From the NCBI RefSeq assembly GCF_013085255.1, contig NZ_JABFCX010000003.1, positions 1,125,288-1,189,287 of the forward strand: a stretch of 64,000 bases of DNA, read 5' to 3'. The stretch is from Parvularcula mediterranea. GTDB taxonomy: Bacteria > Pseudomonadota > Alphaproteobacteria > Caulobacterales > Parvularculaceae. The notes under the pieces are model-generated. The model was not told the origin of the DNA. It made no database searches and worked only from the letters and a program-made list of their open reading frames with translations. The stretch's first letter is position 1, and each line of letters starts with the position of its first letter. Positions 7,920 to 16,742 of this stretch are shown here, one piece after another. A program made the position numbers and the translations under genes.

Positions 7920-9062
7920 ATGATGCTCGCTCCCTTTTCGGCGATGTTGCTCTTTTGCTGCTGTGTCCTTGCAGCATACCTCGTTCTCGCCCGTTCCGAA
8001 GCCCGGACCTCGAACCTGCTGTTCGCGGCCTTTCTGGTTTTGACCGCGTTTGAGACCTCTGGCTGGTACGCCCAAAGCTTTTGGGCAGAGCATCTGTTCG
8101 CTAATCGGTTCCGCTTCACGAGCGCCTTCTTGCAAATGCCGATGTTCTTTGGCTTCGTCGCCGCGGCGTGCTTCCGGAGTAGGCGCGTCCGTCTTGCGGA
8201 TTGGCCGCACCTGTTGCCGTGGATGGTTGCGTCCGTTCTAGCGATCGCCTTGAGTTCAGGGGCTTGGGCACAGATAGTCGGCGTGCTGACGGCTTTCCTT
8301 CATCTGCAGTTTTTCGCCTATGCCGCCGCTTGCGTTTTGGTTTTGACGACCTTCCGTCAGCGTTACTTGGCTGAGTTTTCCGATGCGGGATCGCAGACAT
8401 TTCTTTGGCTCAGCCGCCTCGTCGCGGTGAGCGTCCTCGCTCACCTACTGGTGGTGACAAAGAACGCTGCTATGATAGCAGGCGTGGGCCCCAACGCCCT
8501 GAGCATTCTGCAGCAGCTTGTCGCTCTCGTCGCGTTGCTTGTCGTCAGCGCGATCCTAATGGTTGCCCTTTTCCAGCCCGATACCTTTCGCGGTGTTGAT
8601 CGCCGTTCGGTCCCGGTGGGCACCGGCGGCAAGGCAGCGCCGAGACAGTCCTTCGTGGGTGATCTTGAGAGGGTCCGTTCGGTGATGCGCGAGCGAGAGC
8701 TCTTCCTGAAGCCAGACCTTCGCGTCGACGAACTGGCGCTGGAAGCTAACCTCACACCCCGGGAGTTGTCAGCTCTTCTCAACCTCGAAGCTGGGGTGCA
8801 TTTCTTCGACTTCGTCAACCAATACCGGATTGAACAGGCGAAGATTTTGCTTGTCGCAGCGCCCGAGAAAACCGTGGCTGAGATCATGCTGGCGGCGGGG
8901 TTTGTATCGAAGTCGTCGTTCAACACGGCGTTCCGAAAGCTCGCGAAAACGACACCCTCAGCTTTTCGCCTAGCCAATAAAGTTAAGGCAGAACAATATT
9001 TTGCGGAAAGTCGAACCTCCGAAATCGGGAAGCCGAACGACACGTCCCGCGCTGTTCCCTAG
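7920..9062 (+). CDS. AraC-family regulator with an N-terminal multi-span membrane domain
   Basis: A 380-residue protein. Residues about 1-220 are hydrophobic with roughly seven membrane segments. Residues about 245-360 form an AraC-type double helix-turn-helix (LRVDELALEANLTPRELSAL and VAEIMLAAGFVSKSSFNTAF, followed by KTTPSAFR). Membrane-anchored AraC proteins sense extracytoplasmic or membrane signals. It ends 30 bp before a serine-hydrolase lipoprotein gene on the same strand, so that gene is the likely target or operon partner. ATG 7920 and ATG 7923 are adjacent; AAGGCGG lies just upstream. Confidence 0.86.
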   Translation: MMLAPFSAMLLFCCCVLAAYLVLARSEARTSNLLFAAFLVLTAFETSGWYAQSFWAEHLFANRFRFTSAFLQMPMFFGFVAAACFRSRRVRLADWPHLLPWMVASVLAIALSSGAWAQIVGVLTAFLHLQFFAYAAACVLVLTTFRQRYLAEFSDAGSQTFLWLSRLVAVSVLAHLLVVTKNAAMIAGVGPNALSILQQLVALVALLVVSAILMVALFQPDTFRGVDRRSVPVGTGGKAAPRQSFVGDLERVRSVMRERELFLKPDLRVDELALEANLTPRELSALLNLEAGVHFFDFVNQYRIEQAKILLVAAPEKTVAEIMLAAGFVSKSSFNTAFRKLAKTTPSAFRLANKVKAEQYFAESRTSEIGKPNDTSRAVP

Positions 9063-9092
9063 CTTCGACGGATAGCTACGGATCAACTCTCG

Positions 9093-10769
9093 ATGATACT
9101 TCTCCGTAAGACGCCTTGCGCACTTCTGGTCGCTCTTTTCCTCCTCACGGCCTGTGCGTCGGACGGTGGGACAACGTCCGCAAAATACGATTTCTCAGAC
9201 AACCTCGCTACTTGGGAGAGAGAGGGAGCGCCGGGGTTAGCGCTCGCGGTGATGATAGAGGGGAAGGTTGTCTACGCGGGCGCTACGGGCTTAGCGGATG
9301 TCGGCCACGACGTGACCATCACTCCGACAACAGTGTTCCACGGAGCATCGCTGACGAAGCAGGTCACGGCTCTTGCGATCGCAGAACTCGCATCTGAGGG
9401 CAAGATTGACATCGAGGAGGATATTCGGACCTACTTGCCGGAACTGGCGTATCGCGGCCCTGAGATCACGGTGCAACATTTGCTCGACCACATGTCGGGC
9501 CTCCGCGAAGCGTCCAGCCTGTCTGCCATGGCCGGGTGGCGACGCGGCGATGTCTTCAGCGAGGACCAGCGCCAACGCTTGTTAGAGAATCAAGTGTCCC
9601 TCAACTTCGCGCCTGGCGCTCGGGTTGAGTACAGCAATTCCGGCTATGCTCTTCTCGGTGAGATCATCGAGCGAACCACCGGCGTGTCCTACCGTGAGCA
9701 TTTGCAGGGAGCGTACTTCGATCCACTTGGCATGACACAAACGATCATGCGTACGGATCTTTCTGAGATCATTCCGCACAGGGCGATGTCTTACCAGCCT
9801 ACCGGCGATGGTTTCTTGCGGGATGACCTGCGATACGAGCTGGTTGCATCTACCGGGATCCAGACCACAGTGCTGGATCTCCTCATCTGGGCGCGTGCAC
9901 TTAACGAGCAGACCGTGGGTAGCGTGGACGCGTGGCGTATTTTTGAAGAACGGACATTCGCCCTGTCCGGTGACGCGGCCACGCTCGGGCGCGGACAAGA
10001 GAAGCGCTCCTACCGCAGCCTTGAAACTTGGTCCCATGGCGGGACCGATGCAGGTTACCGTTCCTTTCTGATCCGTGTGCCAGGTCGAAACTTCGCCGTT
10101 GCAGTGATGAGCAACCGCTTCGACGTTGATACAGCAAAGTTAGCCTATGGCATTATTGACGATATCTTCTTCGGCAGTCCTCGGGAGCCCGCTGAATTTC
10201 AGCCTGCCTCATCTGCTGATCTTCAGGCGTATGCAGGAGACTATGAATTGTTCCCTGGTGTGATCTTCTCGATCACGACCGACGGAAAGGCGCTGTATTT
10301 CGCCCCTTATGGCTCTACGGAAGGGGCCCCAATTCCCCAAATTGGTCCGCGGAGGTTTCTCGTGGGAGGAACAACCGATTTATCCATAGCTTTTGATCGG
10401 CCCGTGGGCGGCAAGTCACCGGGATTTGCTTGGACCCTCGGACTGCACGGCAGTATCCCCGGTATGCGTCTGAACATTGAGCCGGTCGATCCCGATGCCA
10501 TCGATACATCAGCCTATCTCGGGCGATACTATAGCGAAGAGCTTGATGTTTTCTTTGACGTGAGTACAGAGGACGGAGCACTTGTTTTGCGCCATCCTCG
10601 CGTTGGAAGCTCTTCATTACTACCGTTTACAGAGGATGTATTCTTCGGTGACGGACCGGTCCAGGAGGTTCGCTTTGTTCGTGGACCAGCCTCTCGCGTG
10701 AGTGGTGCTCTCTTCTCAAACTCACTCGCGGATGATGTATGGTTCCAGTTGCAACCTTCGGCCCGATGA
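9093..10769 (+). CDS. Serine hydrolase (class C beta-lactamase/PBP fold) lipoprotein
   Basis: A 558-residue protein with a lipoprotein leader (LLTAC at about residues 17-21). The catalytic domain (about 30-360) has S-x-x-K as SLTK in GASLTKQVTAL, Y-x-N as YSNSGY, and HGGTDAGY as the third motif. Residues about 370-555 form a C-terminal beta-rich extension like the lipocalin-like tails of related serine hydrolases. These usually act as esterases or peptidases in the periplasm; resistance to beta-lactams cannot be claimed. It lies directly downstream of the membrane-bound AraC regulator, with visible sequence similarity in architecture to the hydrolases at 5377 and 20416. Confidence 0.87.
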   Translation: MILLRKTPCALLVALFLLTACASDGGTTSAKYDFSDNLATWEREGAPGLALAVMIEGKVVYAGATGLADVGHDVTITPTTVFHGASLTKQVTALAIAELASEGKIDIEEDIRTYLPELAYRGPEITVQHLLDHMSGLREASSLSAMAGWRRGDVFSEDQRQRLLENQVSLNFAPGARVEYSNSGYALLGEIIERTTGVSYREHLQGAYFDPLGMTQTIMRTDLSEIIPHRAMSYQPTGDGFLRDDLRYELVASTGIQTTVLDLLIWARALNEQTVGSVDAWRIFEERTFALSGDAATLGRGQEKRSYRSLETWSHGGTDAGYRSFLIRVPGRNFAVAVMSNRFDVDTAKLAYGIIDDIFFGSPREPAEFQPASSADLQAYAGDYELFPGVIFSITTDGKALYFAPYGSTEGAPIPQIGPRRFLVGGTTDLSIAFDRPVGGKSPGFAWTLGLHGSIPGMRLNIEPVDPDAIDTSAYLGRYYSEELDVFFDVSTEDGALVLRHPRVGSSSLLPFTEDVFFGDGPVQEVRFVRGPASRVSGALFSNSLADDVWFQLQPSAR

Positions 10770-11032
10770 TGAGTGTCGGCGGGGGCTACGATATGTCGAA
10801 CGTGCTGAGCAGTATTCAGCAAGCAGCATCGCCACCTTGTCCTATCCGCGTGGTGCTAGGTCATGTCCGCAAATGCGCCTTCCGAGACTTGGTCTGGCGA
10901 AAGCTCACTCTCCGCAAGAAGCGAATGGTGCTCCTTGCAGCGTGAGTGTCTGAGTTGAGGCGAGTTTAAGCCTCTGACCGACGGACGAACAGTCACCGTT
11001 CCACTAGGGGAGACGAACTCCAAAAACCCATC
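10770..11032. other. Gene-free stretch upstream of the TetR promoter
   Basis: About 260 bp with no recognisable gene on either strand. Short open frames exist but have no family pattern or ribosome site. It holds the 3' end of the serine-hydrolase gene; no clear intrinsic terminator was found. Confidence 0.5.
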
Positions 11033-11080
11033 TTGACACCGCTTAGTTTGCTCCTATCTTAACGTTGCTTAGATAGGAGC
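11033..11080 (+). promoter_or_regulatory. Promoter and palindromic operator of the tetR gene
   Basis: A TTGACA -35 box (11033-11038) and a TATCTT -10 box (11055-11060) are 16 bp apart. A perfect 10-bp inverted repeat, GCTCCTATCT (11050-11059) and AGATAGGAGC (11071-11080), covers the -10 box and the likely transcription start. This is the standard place for a self-repressing TetR operator; the start codon follows at 11089. Confidence 0.78.
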
Positions 11081-11088
11081 GCGATTCC

Positions 11089-11718
11089 ATGCCTAGCGCG
11101 GCGAAAAACAAGGCCAATGGCTATCATCATGGGGATCTGAGGGCCGCCTTGATCGATGCTGCGATGGTCATCGTGGAAAAGGATGGAGCGAGCGCACTTT
11201 CACTGCGCGGTGTTGCAAAAGCAATCGAAGTGTCTCCCGCAGCGCCTTATCATCACTTCAAAGACAAGCAGAAATTGATGGCCGCTATCGTGGAGGCAGG
11301 CCTCAAGAAGTTTAATCAGGCATTGGAAACGGCGGCGAACGAGGCAGACTGTCCCCACAAACAGTTGCGTGACCTTGGGGCTGCTTATGTCGTTTTTGCA
11401 GCCGAGAATCCTAAGCTGTTTGAGCTGATCCAGACGCCAGACTTTGCAGGAAGCACTGCGCCCGAAGGGCTGGTCGCTGAGCGCAGCAAGAACTTCAATA
11501 TACTGTTCGAAACGATCCGTGTGTGCATGCCGTCTGCATCCGAGCGCCAGCTCCGGACCGCCTGCGCCGCCGCTTGGGGACTGGTTCACGGCATCGCCGT
11601 GCTGGCCATTGATCAAAGGTTGAACGCAGTTCTGCCGCACGAAGACCTGGGTCGTACGACGACAGAACTTATTGAACAGATCAATTTTGCCAAAGCTATC
11701 GGGAGTGGCTTTCAATGA
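11089..11718 (+). CDS. TetR/AcrR-family repressor with WHG-type C-terminal domain
   Basis: A 209-residue protein. The N-terminal helix-turn-helix is clear (ALIDAAMVIVEKDGASALSL, then VAKAIEVSPAAPYHHFKDK). The C-terminal ligand domain contains AAWGLVHGIAVL, the W-x-x-x-H-G pattern that names the WHG subgroup. It should bind the perfect palindrome over its own -10 box and repress itself and the next gene. It overlaps the following membrane-protein gene by four bases (ATGA), so that protein is probably its regulated partner. Ligand unknown. Confidence 0.9.
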   Translation: MPSAAKNKANGYHHGDLRAALIDAAMVIVEKDGASALSLRGVAKAIEVSPAAPYHHFKDKQKLMAAIVEAGLKKFNQALETAANEADCPHKQLRDLGAAYVVFAAENPKLFELIQTPDFAGSTAPEGLVAERSKNFNILFETIRVCMPSASERQLRTACAAAWGLVHGIAVLAIDQRLNAVLPHEDLGRTTTELIEQINFAKAIGSGFQ

Positions 11719-12215
11719 CGACACCTCTAATCATCATTACAATTCTATTCGGGCCGACGTTGGTCGGGGCAGCGATCGGCGCAATGGTGCAACGGCCTCA
11801 TCTGTACCGACTAGGCGCCATCATCGGACTATCCGCAGCGTTCATTTTTTTCGCCGTCGGGCACTTTGTCATGACGGAAGGAATGATCGAAATGCTGCCA
11901 CCGTTCGTCCCTCACCGTTTACTGCTTGTCTACGCAACGGGGGTCTTGGAAGCGACGCTCGGTTTAGCGCTTCTGGTACCGGCATGGAGAAAGCGCGGTG
12001 CACAGCTTTGTATCCTCGTTTTGATCCTGTTTTTCCCAGCAAATGTGTATGCCGCGCTGAACGAAACGGGTTTGGGCGGGCACCAGTGGGGTCCGTCCTA
12101 TTTGTTGATCAGAACACCCCTGCAAGTCCTGCTGATTGGCTGGGCGTACTGGTTTGGTGTCCGCGAGACCACATCTGTTCGGCCTCACCAACGATCCGTA
12201 GACGGAACCAATTGA
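11715..12215 (+). CDS. DoxX-like small membrane protein
   Basis: A 166-residue protein with four to five hydrophobic segments and a DoxX-like pattern (FIFFAVGHFVMTEGM, then FVPHRLLLVYATGVLEATLGLALLVP). Function of the family is poorly known; some members are linked to redox or solvent stress. It is translationally coupled to tetR (overlap at 11715-11718), so it is expected to be induced by whatever ligand the TetR protein binds. No catalytic motif is visible. Confidence 0.72.
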   Translation: MTTPLIIITILFGPTLVGAAIGAMVQRPHLYRLGAIIGLSAAFIFFAVGHFVMTEGMIEMLPPFVPHRLLLVYATGVLEATLGLALLVPAWRKRGAQLCILVLILFFPANVYAALNETGLGGHQWGPSYLLIRTPLQVLLIGWAYWFGVRETTSVRPHQRSVDGTN

Positions 12216-12294
12216 TTGTGCGTAGCACTCAGAATTCCGCCAACCCTGAAGGGTAGGTTTTTGAGCCTAAGATAGTCACTGCGAGGATGTCACT

Positions 12295-12684
12295 ATGAAT
12301 GTTGTCGACGTACTAGGAATGCTTGCGGGCAATCCAGAGGAAACGTTTCTTGAGTTTTCTGCATTCAATGGTCGAAGCTTTGGTACATGTAGCTTCACTG
12401 GGGTATCCCCGGGTTGGGAGATGCATCCAGATACTGACGAATTCTTTTATGTCATTGAGGGGGCTGTCGAGATTACCCTCCTCGAGAAAACAGCGCAGCG
12501 CTATGTTGCGCCGGCCGGTTCTTCCTTCGTTGTCCCCCGGGGTATCTGGCATAAACCTGGCGCACCGAATGGCGCAAAGTTCATCTACTTCACGCCTGGA
12601 CAGTCGCTTTATTCAGAACAGGAAGATCCCCGCGTCGAACGTCATGCGTCGGCGCTTGGCCCAGAAGGTCAGGCTGCGCGATGA
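12295..12684 (+). CDS. Cupin-domain protein
   Basis: A 129-residue cupin. Motif 1 is WEMHPDTDEFFYVIEG and motif 2 is GSSFVVPRGIWHKPG; metal ligands His and Glu are present though one position of motif 1 is changed. A GAGGA ribosome site lies 8 nt before ATG 12295. It overlaps the next gene, a small P-loop kinase, by four bases, so the two are co-translated. Role unknown. It is not close in sequence to the cupin at 3882. Confidence 0.8.
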   Translation: MNVVDVLGMLAGNPEETFLEFSAFNGRSFGTCSFTGVSPGWEMHPDTDEFFYVIEGAVEITLLEKTAQRYVAPAGSSFVVPRGIWHKPGAPNGAKFIYFTPGQSLYSEQEDPRVERHASALGPEGQAAR

Positions 12685-13166
12685 TTGTCTTCGGCACACT
12701 GATATTCTTCAGCGGCAAGATGGGTGCTGGCAAAAGCAAAATGTCCGCCGAAATTGCCCGCGAACGAGGCGCTGTCCTCATCTCAGAAGATGAATGGTTG
12801 GCCAATTTGTTCCCGGGCGAGATCAAAGATTTTAGCGACTATGCTCGTTACTCGTCGCGACTAAAGCCTTTGCTGAAGGTCCATGTGGAACAGATTTTGA
12901 TTTCAGGTACCAGCGTAGTTTTGGATTTTCCGGGTAACACGAAAAAGCAAAGGGCGTGGTTCAAGGAGATCTACGGGCCACGTGGTATCCCGCATCAACT
13001 TTACTATCTCCAAGTTGACGACGATGTTTGCTTGAGACGGCTGCAAGAACGTAGAAAGGAGCAGCCTGAACGGGCAAATTTCGACACGGAAGAGGTCTTC
13101 AGAGAAGTAACGCGATACTTCGAGCCGTCAGAAGAATCAGAAGAATTCAACGTAACGGTCGTCTAA
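12681..13166 (+). CDS. Small P-loop kinase (AAA_33/zeta-like)
   Basis: A 161-residue protein with a Walker A motif near the N-terminus (FFSGKMGAGKSKM), a basic lid-like region (LRRLQERRKEQPE) and a Walker-B-like strand (SGTSVVLDFPGNT). The layout matches small nucleotide-binding kinases that phosphorylate small molecules, tRNA or antibiotics; the substrate cannot be read. It is coupled to the upstream cupin gene. A zeta-toxin role is possible, but there is no epsilon-type antitoxin next to it. Confidence 0.75.
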   Translation: MIVFGTLIFFSGKMGAGKSKMSAEIARERGAVLISEDEWLANLFPGEIKDFSDYARYSSRLKPLLKVHVEQILISGTSVVLDFPGNTKKQRAWFKEIYGPRGIPHQLYYLQVDDDVCLRRLQERRKEQPERANFDTEEVFREVTRYFEPSEESEEFNVTVV

Positions 13167-13198
13167 AGCGGGCATGTTTAGGAACACCGCTGTGCAGA

Positions 13199-13618
13199 CT
13201 AGTCTTCGGCATCATTTGTTTTTGATTTCCGCTTCTTCCGAGACGTCAGCATTTCTGTCGCAACCGCGGCGATGGCCACGACGAACCACTGCAGCGACCA
13301 CCGTTCAACGTTGCCCTCCTCCGCAAACCACCCAACTGCGCGTGCAACAGCAAAAGCAAGTTGGCTGGTCACCATCACACTGGCCACGATAAAGGCCAAG
13401 CGGATGCGCTGTCCTGGTTTTTCCCCTGACCGCGCTTGGGGTTTCGCAGCGAGAACTGCAACGGCTGCAGCCAGGATGAACAGCCCTGCCAGAAGAGCTT
13501 TCCAGCTCTGAGCAGGGTCTACGATGGATAGCACAACGGCGCAGAACGCTACCGATGTGACCCCAGCAACAACTACCGGAGAGAGCAAATTGGCGATTGG
13601 CTTCAGAGAAAACGCCAT
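13199..13618 (-). CDS. Small membrane protein of unknown family
   Basis: A 139-residue protein with four hydrophobic segments and a strongly basic, charged C-terminal tail. I do not recognise a family. It runs opposite to the neighbours, ending 32 bp from the end of the P-loop kinase gene and facing away from the DUF4386 gene. Compositional pattern and intact length suggest a real gene; no function is offered. Confidence 0.55.
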   Translation of the reverse strand: MAFSLKPIANLLSPVVVAGVTSVAFCAVVLSIVDPAQSWKALLAGLFILAAAVAVLAAKPQARSGEKPGQRIRLAFIVASVMVTSQLAFAVARAVGWFAEEGNVERWSLQWFVVAIAAVATEMLTSRKKRKSKTNDAED

Positions 13619-13708
13619 GCGGAACCCTAGCGCAATTCATCATCGTGAACCATCTGCGCCGAAACAGACGGACCCATTTTGGTCAATTCAGCAACAGGAG
13701 CAGTGACA

Positions 13709-14368
13709 ATGATCCAGCAAAAACCAAGACCGCGGTTGATCGGCGTACTGTATCTAACACTCGCGATTCTGGCGGGCTGGTCGTACTTTGCAGTGGTCAC
13801 CCCCGCTGCAGCAGGACTTCAGGCGGACATTTCCGTGTCGACACTTCGACTTGGCCTGCTCGCCATGGTTGTTGTGCAGATCATCGATTTGCTTATCGCG
13901 TTTCTCTTGTACCAGCTGATGCTTCCCGCTGGGCGCTTGTTAGCCGGCGGCATGATGGGACTACGGCTCCTCTACGTTATTGCCCATATCGTACCTCTGG
14001 TGGGCCTCTTCAGCGCTTTGTTTCCTACTGTGGAGCTAGCAAGCCTACAGGAGCGCTTCGCAGCCTACGATGCTGGTTTCACGCTTTCGCTCGGAATTTT
14101 TGGCTTGCATCTGATCGTGCTGGGTGTGTTGATCTTTCGATCCACCTTCCTCCCGAGCTTGCTCGGCCTCGGCTTGATCGCAGCGGGCCTCGCCTACGGT
14201 GCGGACACGCTCGCTCTTACGCTGTATGCAGACTATACTGTCCATGCAGCGACTATCCAACTTTTCGTGGGAAGCATCGCAGCATTAGGGGAAATCACGT
14301 TCCTGTTGTGGATCCTATTCGCCGGGGTGAAGACATTTGCGTGGCGTGCCCAGTTGCAGGATGCCTAG
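13709..14368 (+). CDS. DUF4386-type multi-span membrane protein
   Basis: A 219-residue hydrophobic protein with about six membrane segments. The pattern LIGVLYLTLAILAGWSYFAV near the start, and FTLSLGIFGLHLIVLGVLIF later, matches DUF4386. GGAG lies about 10 nt before ATG 13709, so this start is preferred to upstream in-frame codons. Family function is unknown. It is the last cargo gene before the coupling-protein gene on the opposite strand. A 9-bp inverted repeat (CTAGCGCAG/CTGCGCTAG, 14365-14385) overlaps its stop codon but has no T-run, so I do not call it a terminator. Confidence 0.75.
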   Translation: MIQQKPRPRLIGVLYLTLAILAGWSYFAVVTPAAAGLQADISVSTLRLGLLAMVVVQIIDLLIAFLLYQLMLPAGRLLAGGMMGLRLLYVIAHIVPLVGLFSALFPTVELASLQERFAAYDAGFTLSLGIFGLHLIVLGVLIFRSTFLPSLLGLGLIAAGLAYGADTLALTLYADYTVHAATIQLFVGSIAALGEITFLLWILFAGVKTFAWRAQLQDA

Positions 14369-14481
14369 CGCAGTTCCTGCGCTAGCTAGGCCTGGGCACT
14401 GACAAGTCGAACAGCGTCCGTTTTGGGGCGTTCAGGGCCGCTGAGCTGATGTCGGGTTCTGCGCGTTTCTTCCCGTTCGTC

Positions 14482-16440
14482 TTAGATCTCAATATCCCAG
14501 CCGGGGAACCGAAGCGCCAGCGCATCTGACTCTTTCCGGTCCACTTCGTCGGCTGGCTGGTTTGGCGTTGTTGCAGTTCGGGTCTCGACAGGATCGAGAT
14601 CGGTCAAATCCCTGCTTTCTTCCTCGCGACGATGGGAACGCCGTTTGCCAGGCGATTGGACCGCTGATCGCTGCACAAGGAGCTGATCCTCCGTCCTCGG
14701 TACGAAGGGTGCCGCTGCGTCCTCTCGCACCACCAGGGGCACGCCCACCTTCGCCAGCGGGAACCCCTCGGGCAGTTTGAGGAAGCCCTCCAAACTTCGA
14801 AGGTTCAGGATTTCTTCGGGAATGACGAGATGCTCGGTCTTCTCCTGGCGGGCGACCATCACCCCGTCGCGGATCGTGTTGGCGCCGAAGGAGACGTTTT
14901 CGTTGGACTGGGACCGTTCCTGACGACCGAGGAAATCCGCGTACCATTTGGCTGTATCCGCGTCCGACGCTGCGAGGATCAGCTTCGTCCGGCAGACCGA
15001 GGACAGAGATTGTGCCCCGTCGATGCCGTAGATCTGGCGGAGCTGGGATTGCGCCTGCAGGCCAAGAACGAAGGCGGCGCCGAACTGCCTGCCGCGGGCG
15101 AGGCCGTCCATGATCGAGGGGAGGGATTGAAGGGCTGCCACCTCGTCGAGGATGAACCAGATCCGCCGGAAGGGATCGCGCGGACGGGACATCAGCGCCC
15201 TGACGGCTGTGTCCATCCAGACGGTCAGGAGCGGTTTCAGAGTCTCGTGCATGTCGGCGCGGGAGGAAAGGAAGAGGGTGCTGCCCGCTTCGTCTTTTTC
15301 GATCCAGCGGGTCACCGAGAACGTCTCTCCTTCGGTTGGCAGGAGCCGCAAACCGTCGAGGTAAGTGCTGAGCATCATCCGCACGGAGTTCGTCATCTTG
15401 GGGCTGTCCGGCGAGATGATCGGGGCGGCGGGTGTTCCTTCGAAGAAGGCGCCGAGCTCGTCCAAACTGGCGGTAAGAAGCGTACGAACCAGCTCCTCGT
15501 TGGTCGCCTTGCCGTCCCCGACCAGAAGCTGCGCCGCTGTCGAGAAGACGAGCCGCGCGCTGTCCGCCCAGACGGGATCACCATGCATGCCGCGAGGGAT
15601 CATAGCGGCGGCGATGGCGTCGAACTGGGCCTTGCTTTGAGCTTCCTCGAAGACCGACCAGGAAGGGGAGCGCGCGTCGAGGGGGTTGAGGATATGGTCC
15701 GTGCCCTCCCGGTAGAAGGGACCGATGAAGCCGCCAGTGAGGTCGAAGACGATGGCCCGGTCACCGGCCTCCCTGATCTGTTCGAGGAGGGCGGAGATGG
15801 CTTGGGTCTTGCCCGAACCGATGGTCCCGGAGATCGACGTGTGCTGGACCTCCGAGCCGAGGGGGTAGGGAATGCCCGCGAGCCTGTAGGTGGGTGCAGA
15901 GCGAAGGGCCTTCACCTCCCGTCGCCGGGCGTTGTTATGAGCCTTCACCTCGGCTTCTAGGGATCTGGCGTCGGTCATCGACGCACCCCGTTTGATATTG
16001 GTGCGGGTCAGCGTCCCGCCGCGTCGGACGAACAGTCCAACGAGCAACAGGAAGCCCAAGCCTCCGGCCGACCCGCCGATCATCAGCCATCGGAGGGTGG
16101 TCTTTCGGAAGCTCAATTCGTGCTCGGAGACGGCGCTGTTGGTGAGGATCACCGAGAGCGGAAAGGGGCGATGCTCGCCCGAGGCGGTGAGCATGTTGAG
16201 CTCGGTATGGAGCGGCGCGCGGAGGAGCCGATACCCGTGGGCTTCGTACCTCTTCATGGCGTAGTGGCGTTCCTCGGGCGAGGTGTTCGCCATGGTGCCG
16301 AGATAGGCGATGACCAACATCAGGCTGATCATCGCGCCGGCGAGGAAGCGGATCACCTGGCCGAACATGCGAAGGGTGTGCAGGGTAACCTGCCCGCCGC
16401 GCAGGAAGGTCTTGAGAGGTCCGTTCGTGTTCTCCGCCAT
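14482..16440 (-). CDS. Type IV coupling protein (TrwB/TraD/VirD4 family)
   Basis: A 652-residue inner-membrane ATPase that links the relaxosome to the secretion channel. Two N-terminal membrane segments (about residues 30-50 and 125-145) precede the motor domain. Walker A is GTIGSGKTQAI near residue 215 and Walker B is IWFILDEVAAL near residue 430. The C-terminal 80 residues are charged and probably contact DNA-bound partners. The frame is intact. ATG 16440 overlaps the stop of the small RHH-like gene by one base, so the two are coupled as in the trwAB operon. The relaxase gene expected next on this strand lies 14 kb away at the left window edge. Confidence 0.92.
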   Translation of the reverse strand: MAENTNGPLKTFLRGGQVTLHTLRMFGQVIRFLAGAMISLMLVIAYLGTMANTSPEERHYAMKRYEAHGYRLLRAPLHTELNMLTASGEHRPFPLSVILTNSAVSEHELSFRKTTLRWLMIGGSAGGLGFLLLVGLFVRRGGTLTRTNIKRGASMTDARSLEAEVKAHNNARRREVKALRSAPTYRLAGIPYPLGSEVQHTSISGTIGSGKTQAISALLEQIREAGDRAIVFDLTGGFIGPFYREGTDHILNPLDARSPSWSVFEEAQSKAQFDAIAAAMIPRGMHGDPVWADSARLVFSTAAQLLVGDGKATNEELVRTLLTASLDELGAFFEGTPAAPIISPDSPKMTNSVRMMLSTYLDGLRLLPTEGETFSVTRWIEKDEAGSTLFLSSRADMHETLKPLLTVWMDTAVRALMSRPRDPFRRIWFILDEVAALQSLPSIMDGLARGRQFGAAFVLGLQAQSQLRQIYGIDGAQSLSSVCRTKLILAASDADTAKWYADFLGRQERSQSNENVSFGANTIRDGVMVARQEKTEHLVIPEEILNLRSLEGFLKLPEGFPLAKVGVPLVVREDAAAPFVPRTEDQLLVQRSAVQSPGKRRSHRREEESRDLTDLDPVETRTATTPNQPADEVDRKESDALALRFPGWDIEI

Positions 16441-16742
16441 CAGCTGATCCTCCCGTCACGGAGGATCGAGGCTTCTTGCCGGAGCCGCGTCTTGACGATC
16501 TCGATGGCGTCATCGAGTTCGCCGGAACGGTCGGACCGTCGGAACAGCTGCTCCATGCCCGCCCGGATCACCAGGAGGTCATCGGCGAGCTTCTCGGGGG
16601 GTAGGGGATCTTTCGAGAGGGCCAGCTGAACGAGCTTCTTCGCCATCTGGTTGGGAGCGATGCCGTGGGCTTTGGCGGCCTCTTCGAGGGCAAAGCAGTC
16701 CCTTTTGGGGAGCCGGAACTGGAAGCGTGTGCACTCGGTCAT
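16440..16742 (-). CDS. Small ribbon-helix-helix-like mobilisation protein (TrwA/TraJ-like position)
   Basis: A 100-residue protein. The N-terminus (FQFRLPKRDCFALEEAAK, then HGIAPNQMAKKLVQLAL) fits a ribbon-helix-helix fold: a short strand followed by two helices. Proteins of this kind bind oriT and repress the transfer operon. The upstream part of the open frame lacks a ribosome site; ATG 16742 has GGCGG upstream and starts the conserved block. It overlaps the coupling-protein start by one base. TrwA-like function is inferred from position and predicted fold, not from clear sequence identity. Confidence 0.72.
   Translation of the reverse strand: MTECTRFQFRLPKRDCFALEEAAKAHGIAPNQMAKKLVQLALSKDPLPPEKLADDLLVIRAGMEQLFRRSDRSGELDDAIEIVKTRLRQEASILRDGRIS

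Noticed and set aside
14365-14385. CTAGCGCAG/CTGCGCTAG hairpin as a terminator
   Set aside because: No T-run on either side; it overlaps a stop codon and may be chance or a different signal.
14830-15960. A 376-codon plus-strand open frame across the coupling-protein gene
   Set aside because: Walker A and B motifs are on the minus strand; this frame has no family pattern.
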